A stretch of 64,000 nucleotides of DNA from Campylobacter estrildidarum. GTDB lineage: Bacteria; Campylobacterota; Campylobacteria; Campylobacterales; Campylobacteraceae. This document shows, piece after piece, positions 19,787-29,242 of the stretch. Location: assembly GCF_005406205.1 (NCBI RefSeq), contig NZ_NXLZ01000010.1:1-64000 (forward strand). Direction: 5' to 3'. The notes under the pieces were generated by a model, which saw only the letters and a list, made by a program, of their open reading frames with translations, made no database searches and was not told the DNA's origin. The position numbers and the translations under genes were made by a program. Within the stretch, counting starts at the first letter, position 1, and each line of letters starts with the position of its first letter.

Positions 19787-20974
19787 TTAGAGATATTTTT
19801 GATTAAACCATTTCCAATAAAAAGCAGCAAAAATAAAAATAGTTCCTAGTAAAAATGTGATAATTTCTAAGCTTAAACCCAAATAAAATAAAAATCCCAT
19901 AAGTTGAGAAATTATAGCACTGAAGCTAAGATAAACCATATCAGTATAAGCAATTACTCTTCCATAATAAATTTTATTACAATTTTTTTGTATCATAGTA
20001 TAAGTATAAGCCCAAAGAGACGAAGTAAAAAAACCGGCTGCGATGAGTCCTAAAAAAGAGATATAAAAATTAAATTGAGTCAAAGCCCATAATATAATTC
20101 CAAATCCTTGTCCTAAATATAGATAAAACAAGGTTTTATTGTTGATAAATTTGCTTAAAATAATAGGTCCTAACGCTAAAGAACAGGCACGTACTGCATT
20201 TAAAAAACCAATAACTAAAGCAGCCGATAATAACTCTTTGTATTTATGTTTTGCTAGTAAAGTTACCAAAGTTTCATAAGCTGTAAGTCCTACAAAAGCG
20301 TGTAAAAAAATAAGATGAAGTATAGTTTTATTTTTCAAAATATAAAAAAATCCTTCTTGGATCATTGAGAAAAAATTATTTTGGATTTTTTGTTTAAATT
20401 CAGGAATATTTAGTCTAGTTAAAAATAAAAAACCGATCATAATAAGACAGCAATCAAACAAGAAAGCGGTTTTTATGCCAAAAAAATCGATAAAAATTCC
20501 AGCACTTGCCATTCCAGCTGTATAAGAAACTGCCCAAATAACACTATGCATTTCATTAGCAAGTTTTAGCTCTTGCGAAGTCAAAATTTTAGCAAGCAAA
20601 CTCATTTCAGCTTGAAAATAAATAGATGCAACGCACAATCTAATAAAAATTAAAATAAATAAGAGCCAAAGCATACTTAAACTTGTTACAAAAGTAAGGC
20701 AAAAAATAGAGATAAGCTCTATGCTAATCATACTTAATAAAAGCTTTTTGGGTTTGTTTTTTTCAACAATAACTCCATTAATTGGAGCAAGTAAAACTCC
20801 AGGCAAAAAAGCAAGCATAGCACTAGTTGAGATTGCCCAAGTGGGTGCATTAAGATTGACCAATAAAGTAAAAACACCCGTTTGAGAAAACCAAGCACCA
20901 AAATAAACTATAAATTGAACTGAAGCTAAAATTCTAATGTTTTTATTGTTTTTTAATAAATCAAAATAATTCAT
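19787..20974 (-). CDS. major facilitator superfamily transporter
   Basis: The 395-residue protein has about twelve hydrophobic segments, with a break and charged loop near the middle (ILKNKTILH). It resembles MFS exporters of the enterobactin-exporter/macrolide-efflux type, with a weak motif around NGVIVEKNKPKKLLLS after the second segment. Substrate is unknown. It converges on nusA and diverges from mqnC, so it is monocistronic. Confidence 0.85.
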   Translation of the reverse strand: MNYFDLLKNNKNIRILASVQFIVYFGAWFSQTGVFTLLVNLNAPTWAISTSAMLAFLPGVLLAPINGVIVEKNKPKKLLLSMISIELISIFCLTFVTSLSMLWLLFILIFIRLCVASIYFQAEMSLLAKILTSQELKLANEMHSVIWAVSYTAGMASAGIFIDFFGIKTAFLFDCCLIMIGFLFLTRLNIPEFKQKIQNNFFSMIQEGFFYILKNKTILHLIFLHAFVGLTAYETLVTLLAKHKYKELLSAALVIGFLNAVRACSLALGPIILSKFINNKTLFYLYLGQGFGIILWALTQFNFYISFLGLIAAGFFTSSLWAYTYTMIQKNCNKIYYGRVIAYTDMVYLSFSAIISQLMGFLFYLGLSLEIITFLLGTIFIFAAFYWKWFNQKYL

Positions 20975-21050
20975 AAATGAAACTATAGCATAATTTATGT
21001 TTTTAAATGCTATAATTATTTTAAAATTTTATAGTATAAAAGGAAAAATT

Positions 21051-22097
21051 TTGAAAAGATTAAATAAAACAGAAGCTTTAGATTTATTAAAAAATGCGAG
21101 TTTAATTGAGCTTGGAGAAATGGCTTATCAAAAAAAAATAGAACTTCATCCCCAAAAAATTACAACCTTTGTAGTGGATAGAAATATAAATTATACCAAT
21201 GTGTGTTGTATTGATTGTTCTTTTTGTGCGTTTTATCGTCATCATAAAGAAGATGATGCCTATATTTTAAGTTTTGAAGAAATTGGTAAAAAAATTGAAG
21301 AATTAGAGGCCATAGGAGGAACTCAAATTCTTTTTCAAGGCGGAGTGCATCCAAAACTAAAAATAGAATGGTATGAAGAGCTTGTTTCTTGGATAAGAGA
21401 GCATTACCCAAATATTACTATCCATGGTTTTTCTGCGGTTGAAATTGCTTATATTGCCAAAGCATCTAAAATCTCTATAGCAGAAGTTTTGCAAAGACTT
21501 CAAAAAAAAGGTTTATTCTCTATACCTGGAGCAGGAGCTGAAGTTTTAAGTGATAGAGTGCGTGATATCATAGCTCCAAATAAATGCGATACTAAAACTT
21601 GGCTAGAAGTGCATCGTCAAGCTCATAAAATCGGTATGAAAAGTACAGCTACTATGATGTTTGGAACGGTTGAAAATGATGAAGAAATTATAGATCATTT
21701 AGAACATTTAAGGACATTGCAAGATGAAACTGGAGGATTTAGAGCTTTTATTTTATGGAGCTTTCAAAGCGAAAACACTCTTTTGATTAAAAAACATCCT
21801 GAAATCATGAAGCAAAGTTCAAATAAATATCTTAGACTTTTAGCTTTATCAAGGCTTTATTTGGACAATTTTAAAAATTTACAAAGCTCTTGGGTTACTC
21901 AAGGTTCTTTAATAGGGCAGCTTGCTTTGAAATTCGGAGCAAATGATTTAGGATCTACTATGATGGAAGAAAATGTTGTCAGTGCCGCAGGTGCAAGTTA
22001 TAGAATGAATCAAGATGAAATGATTAGACTTATTCGCAGTCTTGGAGAGAATCCTGCAAAACGCAATACAGCTTATGAAATTTTGGAGAAATTTTAA
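21051..22097 (+). CDS. mqnC: cyclic dehypoxanthinyl futalosine synthase MqnC
   Basis: MqnC is a radical-SAM enzyme of the futalosine route to menaquinone, the route used by Campylobacter. The radical-SAM CX3CX2C is CCIDCSFCAF at about residue 50, followed by ILFQGGVHPKL, GFSAVEIAY and IPGAGAEVLSDRVRD. I chose the TTG at 21051 with AAAGGA upstream over an earlier in-frame ATG in AT-rich non-coding sequence. At 348 residues it is normal. Its stop overlaps the next start by one base (TAATG). Confidence 0.93.
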   Translation: MKRLNKTEALDLLKNASLIELGEMAYQKKIELHPQKITTFVVDRNINYTNVCCIDCSFCAFYRHHKEDDAYILSFEEIGKKIEELEAIGGTQILFQGGVHPKLKIEWYEELVSWIREHYPNITIHGFSAVEIAYIAKASKISIAEVLQRLQKKGLFSIPGAGAEVLSDRVRDIIAPNKCDTKTWLEVHRQAHKIGMKSTATMMFGTVENDEEIIDHLEHLRTLQDETGGFRAFILWSFQSENTLLIKKHPEIMKQSSNKYLRLLALSRLYLDNFKNLQSSWVTQGSLIGQLALKFGANDLGSTMMEENVVSAAGASYRMNQDEMIRLIRSLGENPAKRNTAYEILEKF

Positions 22098-23317
22098 TGC
22101 AATATTTAGAAAGCAAAGGGGTAAAAATTCCTTTTATCTTTGAAAAAAATCAAGATTTGCCTATCGTTGTTTTAAAGCTCGTTTTTCAAAATTGTGGAAG
22201 AAGTTATGATGAAATTGCTGGGCTTGCAAAAATGTTTTCCCGTATTTTAAACGAGGGTGTTGATGATAAATTTTTTAAAGAATTGGAATTTAGAGCCATT
22301 AGTTTAGAAGCAAATAGTGGCTTTGAAAGTTTAGAAATAAATCTTTCTTGCTTAAAAGAGCATTTTAAATTTGCTATAAAACAACTTGAGAATTTGTTAT
22401 TAAAACCAAGAATAGAAGAGAAAATTTTAAAAAAGTTAAAAATAAATGTTTTAGGAGAATTAGCGAGTAAAAATAGTGATTTTGATTATTTGGCTAAAAA
22501 TTTACTTAATTCTGAAATTTTTGAATACCCAGAGTTTCAAAGTCCTAGCGATGGAGATGAAAAAAGTATAGAGAATATTGCTTTAGAGAGTTTGTATCGC
22601 TATTATAAAAAAGCTATTTGCTTGAGTAATTTGGTGTGTATTATAGGCGGAGATATTGAAGAAAAAAAGGCTAGAGAACTTTTAATTTGCTTATTAGATA
22701 AGCTCGATAAAGGAATGCTTAGTAAAAACAAAAAATATGAATTTTGTAAGAAAAATAAAGATAAAATACTGATTAGAAAAGAAAGCGAACAAGCTTACAT
22801 TTATTTTGCTACCCCATTTTTTTCAGCTCTTCAAGATAAGGATATTCATTTAGCTAAAATCGCTTTATTTGTTTTAGGTCAAGGTGGATTTGGATCAAGG
22901 GTAATGGAAGAAATTCGCGTCAAAAGAGGACTAGCCTACTCAGCTTATGCGATGCTTGATATAAATTTATCTTATTCTAGAGTTTTTGGATATTTGCAAA
23001 CTAAAAATGAAAGTTCAGTTGAAGCTAAAAAAATAGTTAAAGAGGTTTTTTCAAATTTTTTAAAACATGGTATCGATACAAATGAGCTTACTCAAGCTAA
23101 AAATTTTCTCATCGGTTCTTCTCCTTTGCGTTATGAAAGTCTGTCCAAGCGTTTAGCTATAGCTTTTAATGAGTATTATCAAGGATTGGAGCAGGGTTAT
23201 TATAAAAAAGAATTAGATTTGATACAAAAGGTAAAACTTGAAGAAATCAATGCTTATATCAAACAGCACAAAGAGATATTAAATATGAGTTTTGCTAGTA
23301 TTCAAAATGAAAATTAA
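22097..23317 (+). CDS. M16-family zinc-protease-like protein lacking HXXEH
   Basis: The 406-residue protein matches the two-domain M16 (insulinase/PqqL-like) fold. The C-terminal part has the R/Y region GSRVMEEIRVKRGLAYSAYA. In the N-terminal domain the zinc-binding HXXEH is missing: the segment reads GLAKMFSRILNEG. It is therefore probably the non-catalytic partner of another M16 subunit or has a non-proteolytic role. It is translationally coupled to mqnC and overlaps recG. Confidence 0.8.
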   Translation: MQYLESKGVKIPFIFEKNQDLPIVVLKLVFQNCGRSYDEIAGLAKMFSRILNEGVDDKFFKELEFRAISLEANSGFESLEINLSCLKEHFKFAIKQLENLLLKPRIEEKILKKLKINVLGELASKNSDFDYLAKNLLNSEIFEYPEFQSPSDGDEKSIENIALESLYRYYKKAICLSNLVCIIGGDIEEKKARELLICLLDKLDKGMLSKNKKYEFCKKNKDKILIRKESEQAYIYFATPFFSALQDKDIHLAKIALFVLGQGGFGSRVMEEIRVKRGLAYSAYAMLDINLSYSRVFGYLQTKNESSVEAKKIVKEVFSNFLKHGIDTNELTQAKNFLIGSSPLRYESLSKRLAIAFNEYYQGLEQGYYKKELDLIQKVKLEEINAYIKQHKEILNMSFASIQNEN

Positions 23318-25130
23318 AGAAAACGATTTTGAACTTTTTAAAAAGTTAAAAATAAAGAGCGCTATTGATTTGGCGCTTATTTTGCCTAAAAAGATTGAAA
23401 ATTTAAATTCAAGTAAATTCCCTAAAGAAAATGAAATTTGCACTCAAAAGATTATTTTAAAAAATGTAAATTATAATAGAAATCAACTTTTTGGTACAGG
23501 GTTTTGCAAAGAGTGGAGTAAAAATATTTCTTTTGTTTTTTTTCATCCAAGACCTTGGCATCATAAAATTTTAAAAACAGGAAAAGAAATTATTTTTAAT
23601 GGAAAGCTTACATATTTTAATCATTCGTGGCACTTTAATAATCCTAGAATTTTAAATTCTTTTGAAGGCTTTGTTCCAAAATATCAAATTCAAGGTATCA
23701 GAGACGTAAAAATTCAAGAATTTATAAAAAAGTATCTGACTTTTGAAAATTTAAAAGAAAGTGGAATAGGTGATAAATATATTAATTTTCTTTTAAATTT
23801 ACACACTTATGATGAAAAAAGTTTTAAAATGTTTGAAAATTTAGAATATTTTTTTAAAGATTTAAAGTATATTGAAATTTTTAATTTTTTAAGACGATTA
23901 AAAGCTAAGAAAACAAAATATCAGTCTTACAAAATCGAAGTTTTTAACATAGATGCTTGGCTTAAAGAACTTCCTTTTAAACCTACACAAGATCAATTTA
24001 ATGCTTTAAAGGATATAGAGCAAGACTTAAATTCAAGTGAGGCTAAAAGACGAGTGATTATGGGAGATGTGGGTTGTGGAAAAACTTTAGTTTTGCTAGG
24101 AGCTGCTTTGATGGTTTATCCAAAACAGGCTATTTTAATGGCACCAACTAGCATACTTGCCAATCAGCTTTACGAAGAGGCTAAAAGACTTTTACCTGAA
24201 TTTGTTAATATTTTATTTATCAAAGGAGGCAAAAAAGAAAAAGATTTAGCTCAAAAAATAGAAAAAGCAAATCTAATCATAGGAACACACGCCTTAATCC
24301 ATTTAGAAAATCATAAAGCTGTTTTAGTGATGATTGATGAACAACATCGTTTCGGTTCAGCTCAAAGGCAAAAAATATATACCTTAAACAAAAAAGATTT
24401 CGCCCCTCATTTTATACAATTTTCAGCGACACCTATTCCTAGAACTTTAAGTATGATACAATCCGAATTTTTAGAATTTAGTTTTATCAAACAAATGCCT
24501 TTTAAAAAAGATATTACCACTATTTGCATACAAAATGAAGATTTTTCAAAATTAAACGAAAAAATCAAAGAAGAAATTGCACAAAACCATCAAATTATTA
24601 TTATTTACCCTTTGGTTAATCCAAGCGATAAAATCCCTTATCTTTCTTTGGAGCAAGCTGGCGATTATTGGCAAAGTCATTATGAAAAAGTTTTTATAAC
24701 ACACGGAAAAGACAAACAAAAAGATGAAATTTTAGAACATTTTCGAGATGAAGGAAACATCTTATTAAGTACTACTGTAGTAGAGGTTGGGATTTCTTTG
24801 CCAAGACTAAGCACTATCGTGATAGTTGGAGCAGAGCGTTTAGGGCTTGCTACCTTGCATCAACTTCGCGGACGTGTAGGAAGAATAGGGCTTAAGAGCA
24901 CCTGCTATCTTTATACAAAGCTTAAAGAAATTCCTACACGTTTAAAAGAATTTGCAAATACTTTAGATGGTTTTGAGATCGCAGAACTTGATCTTAAAAA
25001 TCGTTTGAGTGGAGATTTACTTGATGGTTTTTTTCAGCACGGAAACGAGTTTAAATTTTTTGATTTTTCAAAAGATGAAATCATATTAAAACAAGCAAAA
25101 AAGGATTTAGAAAAAGCGATATTAAATTAA
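23307..25130 (+). CDS. recG: ATP-dependent DNA helicase RecG
   Basis: RecG reverses stalled replication forks and processes branched DNA. The 607-residue product has a reduced N-terminal wedge/OB region, Walker A GDVGCGKTL, a DEQH box (MIDEQHRFGSAQR), SATPIPRTL, and the C-terminal helicase motifs VEVGISLPR and LHQLRGRVGR. It is shorter than the approximately 690 residues of enteric RecG, the difference lying in the N-terminal half. I chose the ATG at 23307, inside the end of the M16 gene. Confidence 0.94.
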   Translation: MKIKENDFELFKKLKIKSAIDLALILPKKIENLNSSKFPKENEICTQKIILKNVNYNRNQLFGTGFCKEWSKNISFVFFHPRPWHHKILKTGKEIIFNGKLTYFNHSWHFNNPRILNSFEGFVPKYQIQGIRDVKIQEFIKKYLTFENLKESGIGDKYINFLLNLHTYDEKSFKMFENLEYFFKDLKYIEIFNFLRRLKAKKTKYQSYKIEVFNIDAWLKELPFKPTQDQFNALKDIEQDLNSSEAKRRVIMGDVGCGKTLVLLGAALMVYPKQAILMAPTSILANQLYEEAKRLLPEFVNILFIKGGKKEKDLAQKIEKANLIIGTHALIHLENHKAVLVMIDEQHRFGSAQRQKIYTLNKKDFAPHFIQFSATPIPRTLSMIQSEFLEFSFIKQMPFKKDITTICIQNEDFSKLNEKIKEEIAQNHQIIIIYPLVNPSDKIPYLSLEQAGDYWQSHYEKVFITHGKDKQKDEILEHFRDEGNILLSTTVVEVGISLPRLSTIVIVGAERLGLATLHQLRGRVGRIGLKSTCYLYTKLKEIPTRLKEFANTLDGFEIAELDLKNRLSGDLLDGFFQHGNEFKFFDFSKDEIILKQAKKDLEKAILN

Positions 25131-25507
25131 TGTTTATATCGATAAAGCATATTTTGAAAATGAGAAGCTATCATATTTGCACGTTGTAAAATCATATTTT
25201 TAATTTCTTCATTATATATTTTATTTAAACTTTCTTCAAAGAGCTTAAGCCAAATTTCAAAAAATTCTTGAGGAAAAGGAGGTAGATCGAGATGTTTTTT
25301 TAAAGGTTGTCCATTATAATCACCCTTGCCTAAAAGCATACCCGCCCAAAAATTTCCTATTTTTGCTTTGTGTTCCTTCCATTGTTCGTTGCTTGTTCCA
25401 ATAGCTTTGTTAAAAATAGGGCCAAGATTTTCATCTTTTCTTATTTTTTCATAAAATATTTCCATTAAAGTTGCAATATTTTCTTGATTAATTGTGTCAA
25501 ATTTCAT
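25127..25507 (-). CDS. ctb: group III truncated haemoglobin Ctb
   Basis: Ctb is a small haem protein of Campylobacter linked to oxygen and nitrosative-stress physiology. The 126-residue product has the truncated-globin pattern: MEIFYEKIRKDENLGPIF, FWAGMLLGKGDYNGQPL, and HLDLPPFPQEFFEIWLKLF. It converges on recG with a four-base overlap. In reference C. jejuni the NO-responsive activator gene nssR lies upstream of ctb; here that position holds decayed genes, so regulation may differ. Confidence 0.9.
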   Translation of the reverse strand: MKFDTINQENIATLMEIFYEKIRKDENLGPIFNKAIGTSNEQWKEHKAKIGNFWAGMLLGKGDYNGQPLKKHLDLPPFPQEFFEIWLKLFEESLNKIYNEEIKNMILQRANMIASHFQNMLYRYKH

Positions 25508-25572
25508 ATAAATTCTCCCAAGGGTATTTTAAGAATATTATTAAAAAAAGAATAAAATGTGAATTAAAAAGT

Positions 25573-25966
25573 TTATTGAAATAAATCAATTTCGTAAGCT
25601 TTATTGTTTAAAGCTTGATTTTGTTCTTTTGTGAGTTTTGAATCCCCCCCCCCGCCCTTTTTTAAGATTGTTTTTAAAGCTAAAATGTCTTTGTTGATTT
25701 CAATTTCTTCTTTGGCGTCGATTTAAACCTTTTTTGTTATATCCTTTTAGTTACACTTAAAAGATTAGTTCTAATGTCTTTTGCAAGCTTCAACTAAAGA
25801 TGCCGTTAAGGAAGCACACTCAATTCTAAACAACTCATCTTATCTCTAAACAATCTTAAAAGCTTATTTTCCACATCTTTATAACTTGAAATTTCTTCAT
25901 CTGATTTTTTATTCTTGGAATTAATTTGCGAATAAAAAGTATTCGTGTAGTAGAATTTACTTGCAT
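25573..25966 (-). pseudogene. degenerate coding sequence with poly-G tract
   Basis: From an ATG at 25966 with GGAGA upstream the frame soon shifts. A second frame reads YYTNTFYSQINSKNKKSDEE to a stop near CLELSVLP. A third reads IDAKEEIEINKDILALKTIL, then Gly residues encoded by the G10 tract, then SKLTKEQNQALNNKAYEIDL to the stop at 25573; a TAA interrupts it upstream. Together these look like one Campylobacter hypothetical gene with several frameshifts and stops. I do not recognise its function. Confidence 0.55.
25644..25653. repeat. homopolymeric C10 (G10 on minus strand) tract
   Basis: Ten C residues, followed by G and three more C, stand out in AT-rich DNA. Campylobacter phase-variable genes typically carry poly-G/C tracts of 8 or more. 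Here the tract lies inside a decayed minus-strand reading frame and is currently in frame with the sequence on both sides of it. Confidence 0.85.
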
Positions 25967-25976
25967 TGTAATCTCC

Positions 25977-26102
25977 TTATAAAGATTGTAATAACTTACT
26001 TAAATAATCAATACTCCGATTTTTCCTAGCTTGAAAATGTGCCTCACTCTCAAGGTTATTAACTTGAGAGTAAAGAGAATTACAAGAATTATTAATTGTC
26101 AT
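25977..26102 (-). CDS. small hypothetical protein, 41 residues
   Basis: An intact frame of 41 codons encodes MTINNSCNSLYSQVNNLESE and continues to LSKLLQSL. AGGAC lies upstream of the ATG, and GGAGATTAC follows the stop to start the next, decayed gene. The opening resembles the Ser/Asn/Tyr-rich N-terminus of that decayed gene, so the two may be related or the remains of a tandem pair. No function is known. Confidence 0.45.
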   Translation of the reverse strand: MTINNSCNSLYSQVNNLESEAHFQARKNRSIDYLSKLLQSL

Positions 26103-26112
26103 AACAGTCCTT

Positions 26113-26710
26113 TTATTTAATATAAATACTTGTGCTTAATGAATTGAAAGGTGAATTAATCGATCTAGAACTAAATTCAAATCTTCCGCTAGAATTAGCA
26201 GGTTTAGAAATATCCCAAATATCAAGCCAACCATCGATAATATTATCGCCTGTTAAGTCTACTCCATCTGAGCTTAATTGCACTGCATCATTTCCTGCAA
26301 ATTTAGCTCTATCATAACTTCCACCACCATAGCCTGTTACACCTGTTGAAACTAAAAAATAATTACCTCCATGATCTTTGTCCGTTATTGTCTTACCAAA
26401 AACACGTTCATAGCCACTTTGGGTAGATTCAATTTCTAAGATTTGAACCTCACTTACAGGAGGAGCAGGAGCTCTCATTGCCTTATTGTTTTTATTAGCC
26501 TTATAAGCTTTTTTCATTGCTTCCAAAGATTTATCAAATTCCCCACTAAGATATTTTTGTTTATTTGGAGAATTTGGCTCTAAATAAATATTAATACCAT
26601 TGCGAGTAATCTTTTCTTTGCCTTTGATAAAATCAGCACTAGTTTTAGCGTCTATAGCAAAAGCTAAAGAGCAACTTAAAATACCTAATTAAGATTAATT
26701 TTTTAACCAT
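26113..26710 (-). pseudogene. putative exported protein, frameshift in signal peptide
   Basis: The ATG at 26710 starts MVKKLILI and then leaves frame. One extra A (ATTAGGT, near 26692) separates it from GILSCSLAFAIDAKT, which completes a signal peptide with an AFA cleavage site. The mature part of about 180 residues is then open to 26113 and contains NYFLVSTGVTGYGGGSYDRA and DGVDLTGDNIIDGWLDIWDI, suggesting a secreted or periplasmic beta-rich protein. I do not recognise the family. Internal re-initiation could only give a protein without a signal peptide. Confidence 0.65.
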
Positions 26711-27004
26711 CTTTGCTTCTTTGATTGAAAATCTTAGAATTTAAAACTCTAAAAATTTAACAAGCAATTTTCGTTCCAAAATAGAAAAATTTTTAGCGGG
26801 TTTAAGTATAATTCTTTATAAAATTAAAAATCTTTAATTTATTTTTTGATTTTTATAATTTTAAAAATTAATTTTTAGCATTCAATAAAATATTAAAAAT
26901 CAATTCTAATTTTAATAATCCAGATTTTATTAAGTTAAAAAGGATAAAATTAGGGTTTTTAAAATTAATTGAGATTTTTATAATAATATATTCTTAGGAT
27001 AAAA
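26711..27004. other. AT-rich intergenic region
   Basis: About 290 bases of very AT-rich DNA lie between divergently placed genes. I see no gene or remnant of a regulator here. It must hold the promoter of the amino-acid ABC operon. Confidence 0.5.
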
Positions 27005-27706
27005 ATGGATTTAAATTTTATAATAAACAATTCAAGTGTATTTATGATAGCTGCTTGGCTTACTTTAAAATTGAGTTTTTTTGGTATAGTATTTTCTATA
27101 ATTATAGGATTATTTTGTATTTTAATGAGTTATTTTAGAGTTAAATTTATTGAACAAATTTGCAAAATTTATATAGAATTATCTCGAAATACTCCTTTGT
27201 TGATACAACTTTTTTTTCTTTATTATGCTTTACCAAAATTTAATATTCATCTAGATCAAATTCCGCCTTTAAATTTAATATGTCTAAGTGTTGATGAAAC
27301 CTTGCGTCCAGCTTTTGCTTGTGCGATTGTAGGACTTAGTTTTTTAGGTGGATCTTATATGGCAGAGAGTTTTAGATCAGGATTTGAAGCTATTAGAAAA
27401 CAGCAATTTGAGGCAGGGCTTTCTTTGGGTTTTACAAAATTAGGAAATTTCCGTTATGTTATTTTACCTCAAATGTTAGCTGTTTCGATATCAAGCATTA
27501 GTGCAAATATCATTTTTTTAATCAAAGAAACTTCAGTAGTGAGTATCATAGCTTTACCTGATTTGGTTACAGCGATGAAAGATTTAAATTCTTTAACTTA
27601 CAAAACAGATGAGCTTTTGTTTCTTTTATTTATGGGTTATTTGTGTATTATTTTACCTATTTCACTTATTTTGTTTTTTGTAGAAAAAAGGCTTTCAAAT
27701 GCTTAA
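27005..27706 (+). CDS. amino-acid ABC transporter permease
   Basis: The 233-residue inner-membrane protein belongs to the polar amino-acid (HisM/GlnP) permease family. It has about five membrane segments, the RNTPLLIQLFFLYY motif after the first segments, and the cytoplasmic EAA loop AGLSLGFTKLGNFRYVILPQ that contacts the ATPase. It overlaps the next permease gene by eight bases. The pair would form a heterodimeric channel. No periplasmic binding-protein gene is adjacent, so the substrate cannot be read from context. Confidence 0.9.
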   Translation: MDLNFIINNSSVFMIAAWLTLKLSFFGIVFSIIIGLFCILMSYFRVKFIEQICKIYIELSRNTPLLIQLFFLYYALPKFNIHLDQIPPLNLICLSVDETLRPAFACAIVGLSFLGGSYMAESFRSGFEAIRKQQFEAGLSLGFTKLGNFRYVILPQMLAVSISSISANIIFLIKETSVVSIIALPDLVTAMKDLNSLTYKTDELLFLLFMGYLCIILPISLILFFVEKRLSNA

Positions 27707-28355
27707 TTTATTAAATTTAGACACATTAAATCGCCTTTGGCAAGGTCTATTTGTTACGCTTGAAATTTCTATAATTAGTATTATAATCACGTCTTTTTTT
27801 GGCCTTTTTTTAGGAATTTTAATGAGTCTTAAAAATCGTTATATTTATATTTTATGCCGCTTTATGTTAGAATTCGTAAGAGTTATGCCACTTTTGGTTT
27901 GGCTTTTTATAGTGTATTTTGGTTTTTCAAGATGGCTCGGGTTTAATTTAAGCAGTATAGCTTCTGCTATTATTGTATTTAGCATTTGGGGAAGCTTTGA
28001 GATGATGGATTTAGTTCGTTCTTCTTTAGAGAGTATTCCAAGACATCAATATGAGAGTGCTAAAAGCTTGGGTTTAAATAAATTTCAAGCGTATTTTTAT
28101 ATTATTATTCCACAAGCCTTTCGTCGTCTTACTCCTGTAAGTATGAATTTGCTTACTCGTATGATCAAAAGTACAACTTTTGCGTATTTAATTGGCAGTG
28201 TGGAGCTTGTAAAAGTAGGCCAACAAATTATCGAGTTTAATAATAAAAATGATTTAGCCCCTTTTGTTATTTATGGCTTTATCTTTTTTATCTTTTTTTT
28301 AATTTGTTATCCTATTACTTTATATTCTAAAAAATTAGAAAAAAAATGGAGTTAA
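27699..28355 (+). CDS. amino-acid ABC transporter permease, second subunit
   Basis: The 218-residue protein is a second HisM/GlnP-family permease, with [17 protein letters not shown] and the EAA loop [20 protein letters not shown]. It overlaps the preceding permease and ends one base before the ATPase gene, giving a tight three-gene operon. Confidence 0.9.
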   Translation: MLNLLNLDTLNRLWQGLFVTLEISIISIIITSFFGLFLGILMSLKNRYIYILCRFMLEFVRVMPLLVWLFIVYFGFSRWLGFNLSSIASAIIVFSIWGSFEMMDLVRSSLESIPRHQYESAKSLGLNKFQAYFYIIIPQAFRRLTPVSMNLLTRMIKSTTFAYLIGSVELVKVGQQIIEFNNKNDLAPFVIYGFIFFIFFLICYPITLYSKKLEKKWS

Positions 28356-28356
28356 A

Positions 28357-29094
28357 ATGAGTATTTTAAAAGTAACAAATTTGCAAAAATATTATGGAAC
28401 TCATCATGCTTTAAAAAATATCAATTTAGAAGTAAAACAAAAAGAAGTCGTGGTAATCTTAGGGCCAAGTGGTTGCGGAAAATCCACTTTTTTAAGATGT
28501 ATTAATGGGCTTGAAGAAATTGCAGATGGAATTATAAAGATTGGCAATGATGAAATTGATAAGAATTTTAAAGATTGGACAAGAGTGCGTCAAAAAGTAG
28601 GAATGGTATTTCAATCTTATGAACTATTTGAGCATTTAAGCGTTAAAGATAATATACTTTTAGGACCTTTAAAAGTGCAAAAAAGATCCAAAGAAGAGGT
28701 ATTAGAAGAAGCTAAAATATGGCTTGAAAAAGTAGGATTAATTCATAAAATAGACGCTTTTCCTAGAGAATTAAGCGGGGGTCAAAAACAAAGAATTGCT
28801 ATTGTAAGAAGTCTTTGTATGAATCCAGAACTTATGCTTTTTGATGAGGTAACTGCAGCACTTGATCCTGAAATTGTTCGTGAGGTTTTAGAGGTTATGT
28901 TAAATTTGGCAAAAGATGGAATGACTATGTTAATCGTTACACATGAAATGGGTTTTGCTAAAGCAGTAGCTGATAAAATAGTTTTTATGGATAATGGGGA
29001 AATTGTTGAAGAAAACAATCCTCGTGATTTTTTTGAAAATCCTAAAAGCGAAAGAGCAAAGAAATTTTTAAATTTGTTTGATTATCACAAGTAA
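28357..29094 (+). CDS. amino-acid ABC transporter ATP-binding protein
   Basis: The 245-residue GlnQ-type ATPase has Walker [10 protein letters not shown] at about residue 37, Q-loop VFQSYELF, signature LSGGQKQR and Walker [14 protein letters not shown]. The Walker B extension reads DEVT rather than the usual DEPT; the catalytic Glu is kept. It powers the two permeases encoded just upstream and is followed by a hairpin terminator. Confidence 0.93.
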   Translation: MSILKVTNLQKYYGTHHALKNINLEVKQKEVVVILGPSGCGKSTFLRCINGLEEIADGIIKIGNDEIDKNFKDWTRVRQKVGMVFQSYELFEHLSVKDNILLGPLKVQKRSKEEVLEEAKIWLEKVGLIHKIDAFPRELSGGQKQRIAIVRSLCMNPELMLFDEVTAALDPEIVREVLEVMLNLAKDGMTMLIVTHEMGFAKAVADKIVFMDNGEIVEENNPRDFFENPKSERAKKFLNLFDYHK

Positions 29095-29160
29095 TTTTAA
29101 GCATATTGTTTTTATAGCACAAGAAAGAAAAATAATTACTAAAAAATTATTGTAGTTTTG

Positions 29161-29180
29161 TAGCTTAAGAAGCTATTTTT
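29161..29180 (+). terminator. hairpin terminator after ABC operon
   Basis: A 6-bp stem (TAGCTT 29161-29166, AAGCTA 29170-29175) with a three-base loop is followed by TTTTTA. It is short but well placed between the ABC operon and the next promoter. Confidence 0.55.
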
Positions 29181-29184
29181 ATTC

Positions 29185-29213
29185 TTGACAAAACATTTTT
29201 TTTAAGATATAAT
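29185..29213 (+). promoter_or_regulatory. full-consensus sigma-70 promoter for tRNA-tuf operon
   Basis: TTGACA (29185-29190) and TATAAT (29208-29213) are both perfect and 17 bases apart. This is unusual for Campylobacter, where the -35 box is generally not conserved. It should drive the four tRNAs and tuf. Confidence 0.88.
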
Positions 29214-29242
29214 CCTAATTTTTAAAATTTTTTGAGAATAAT

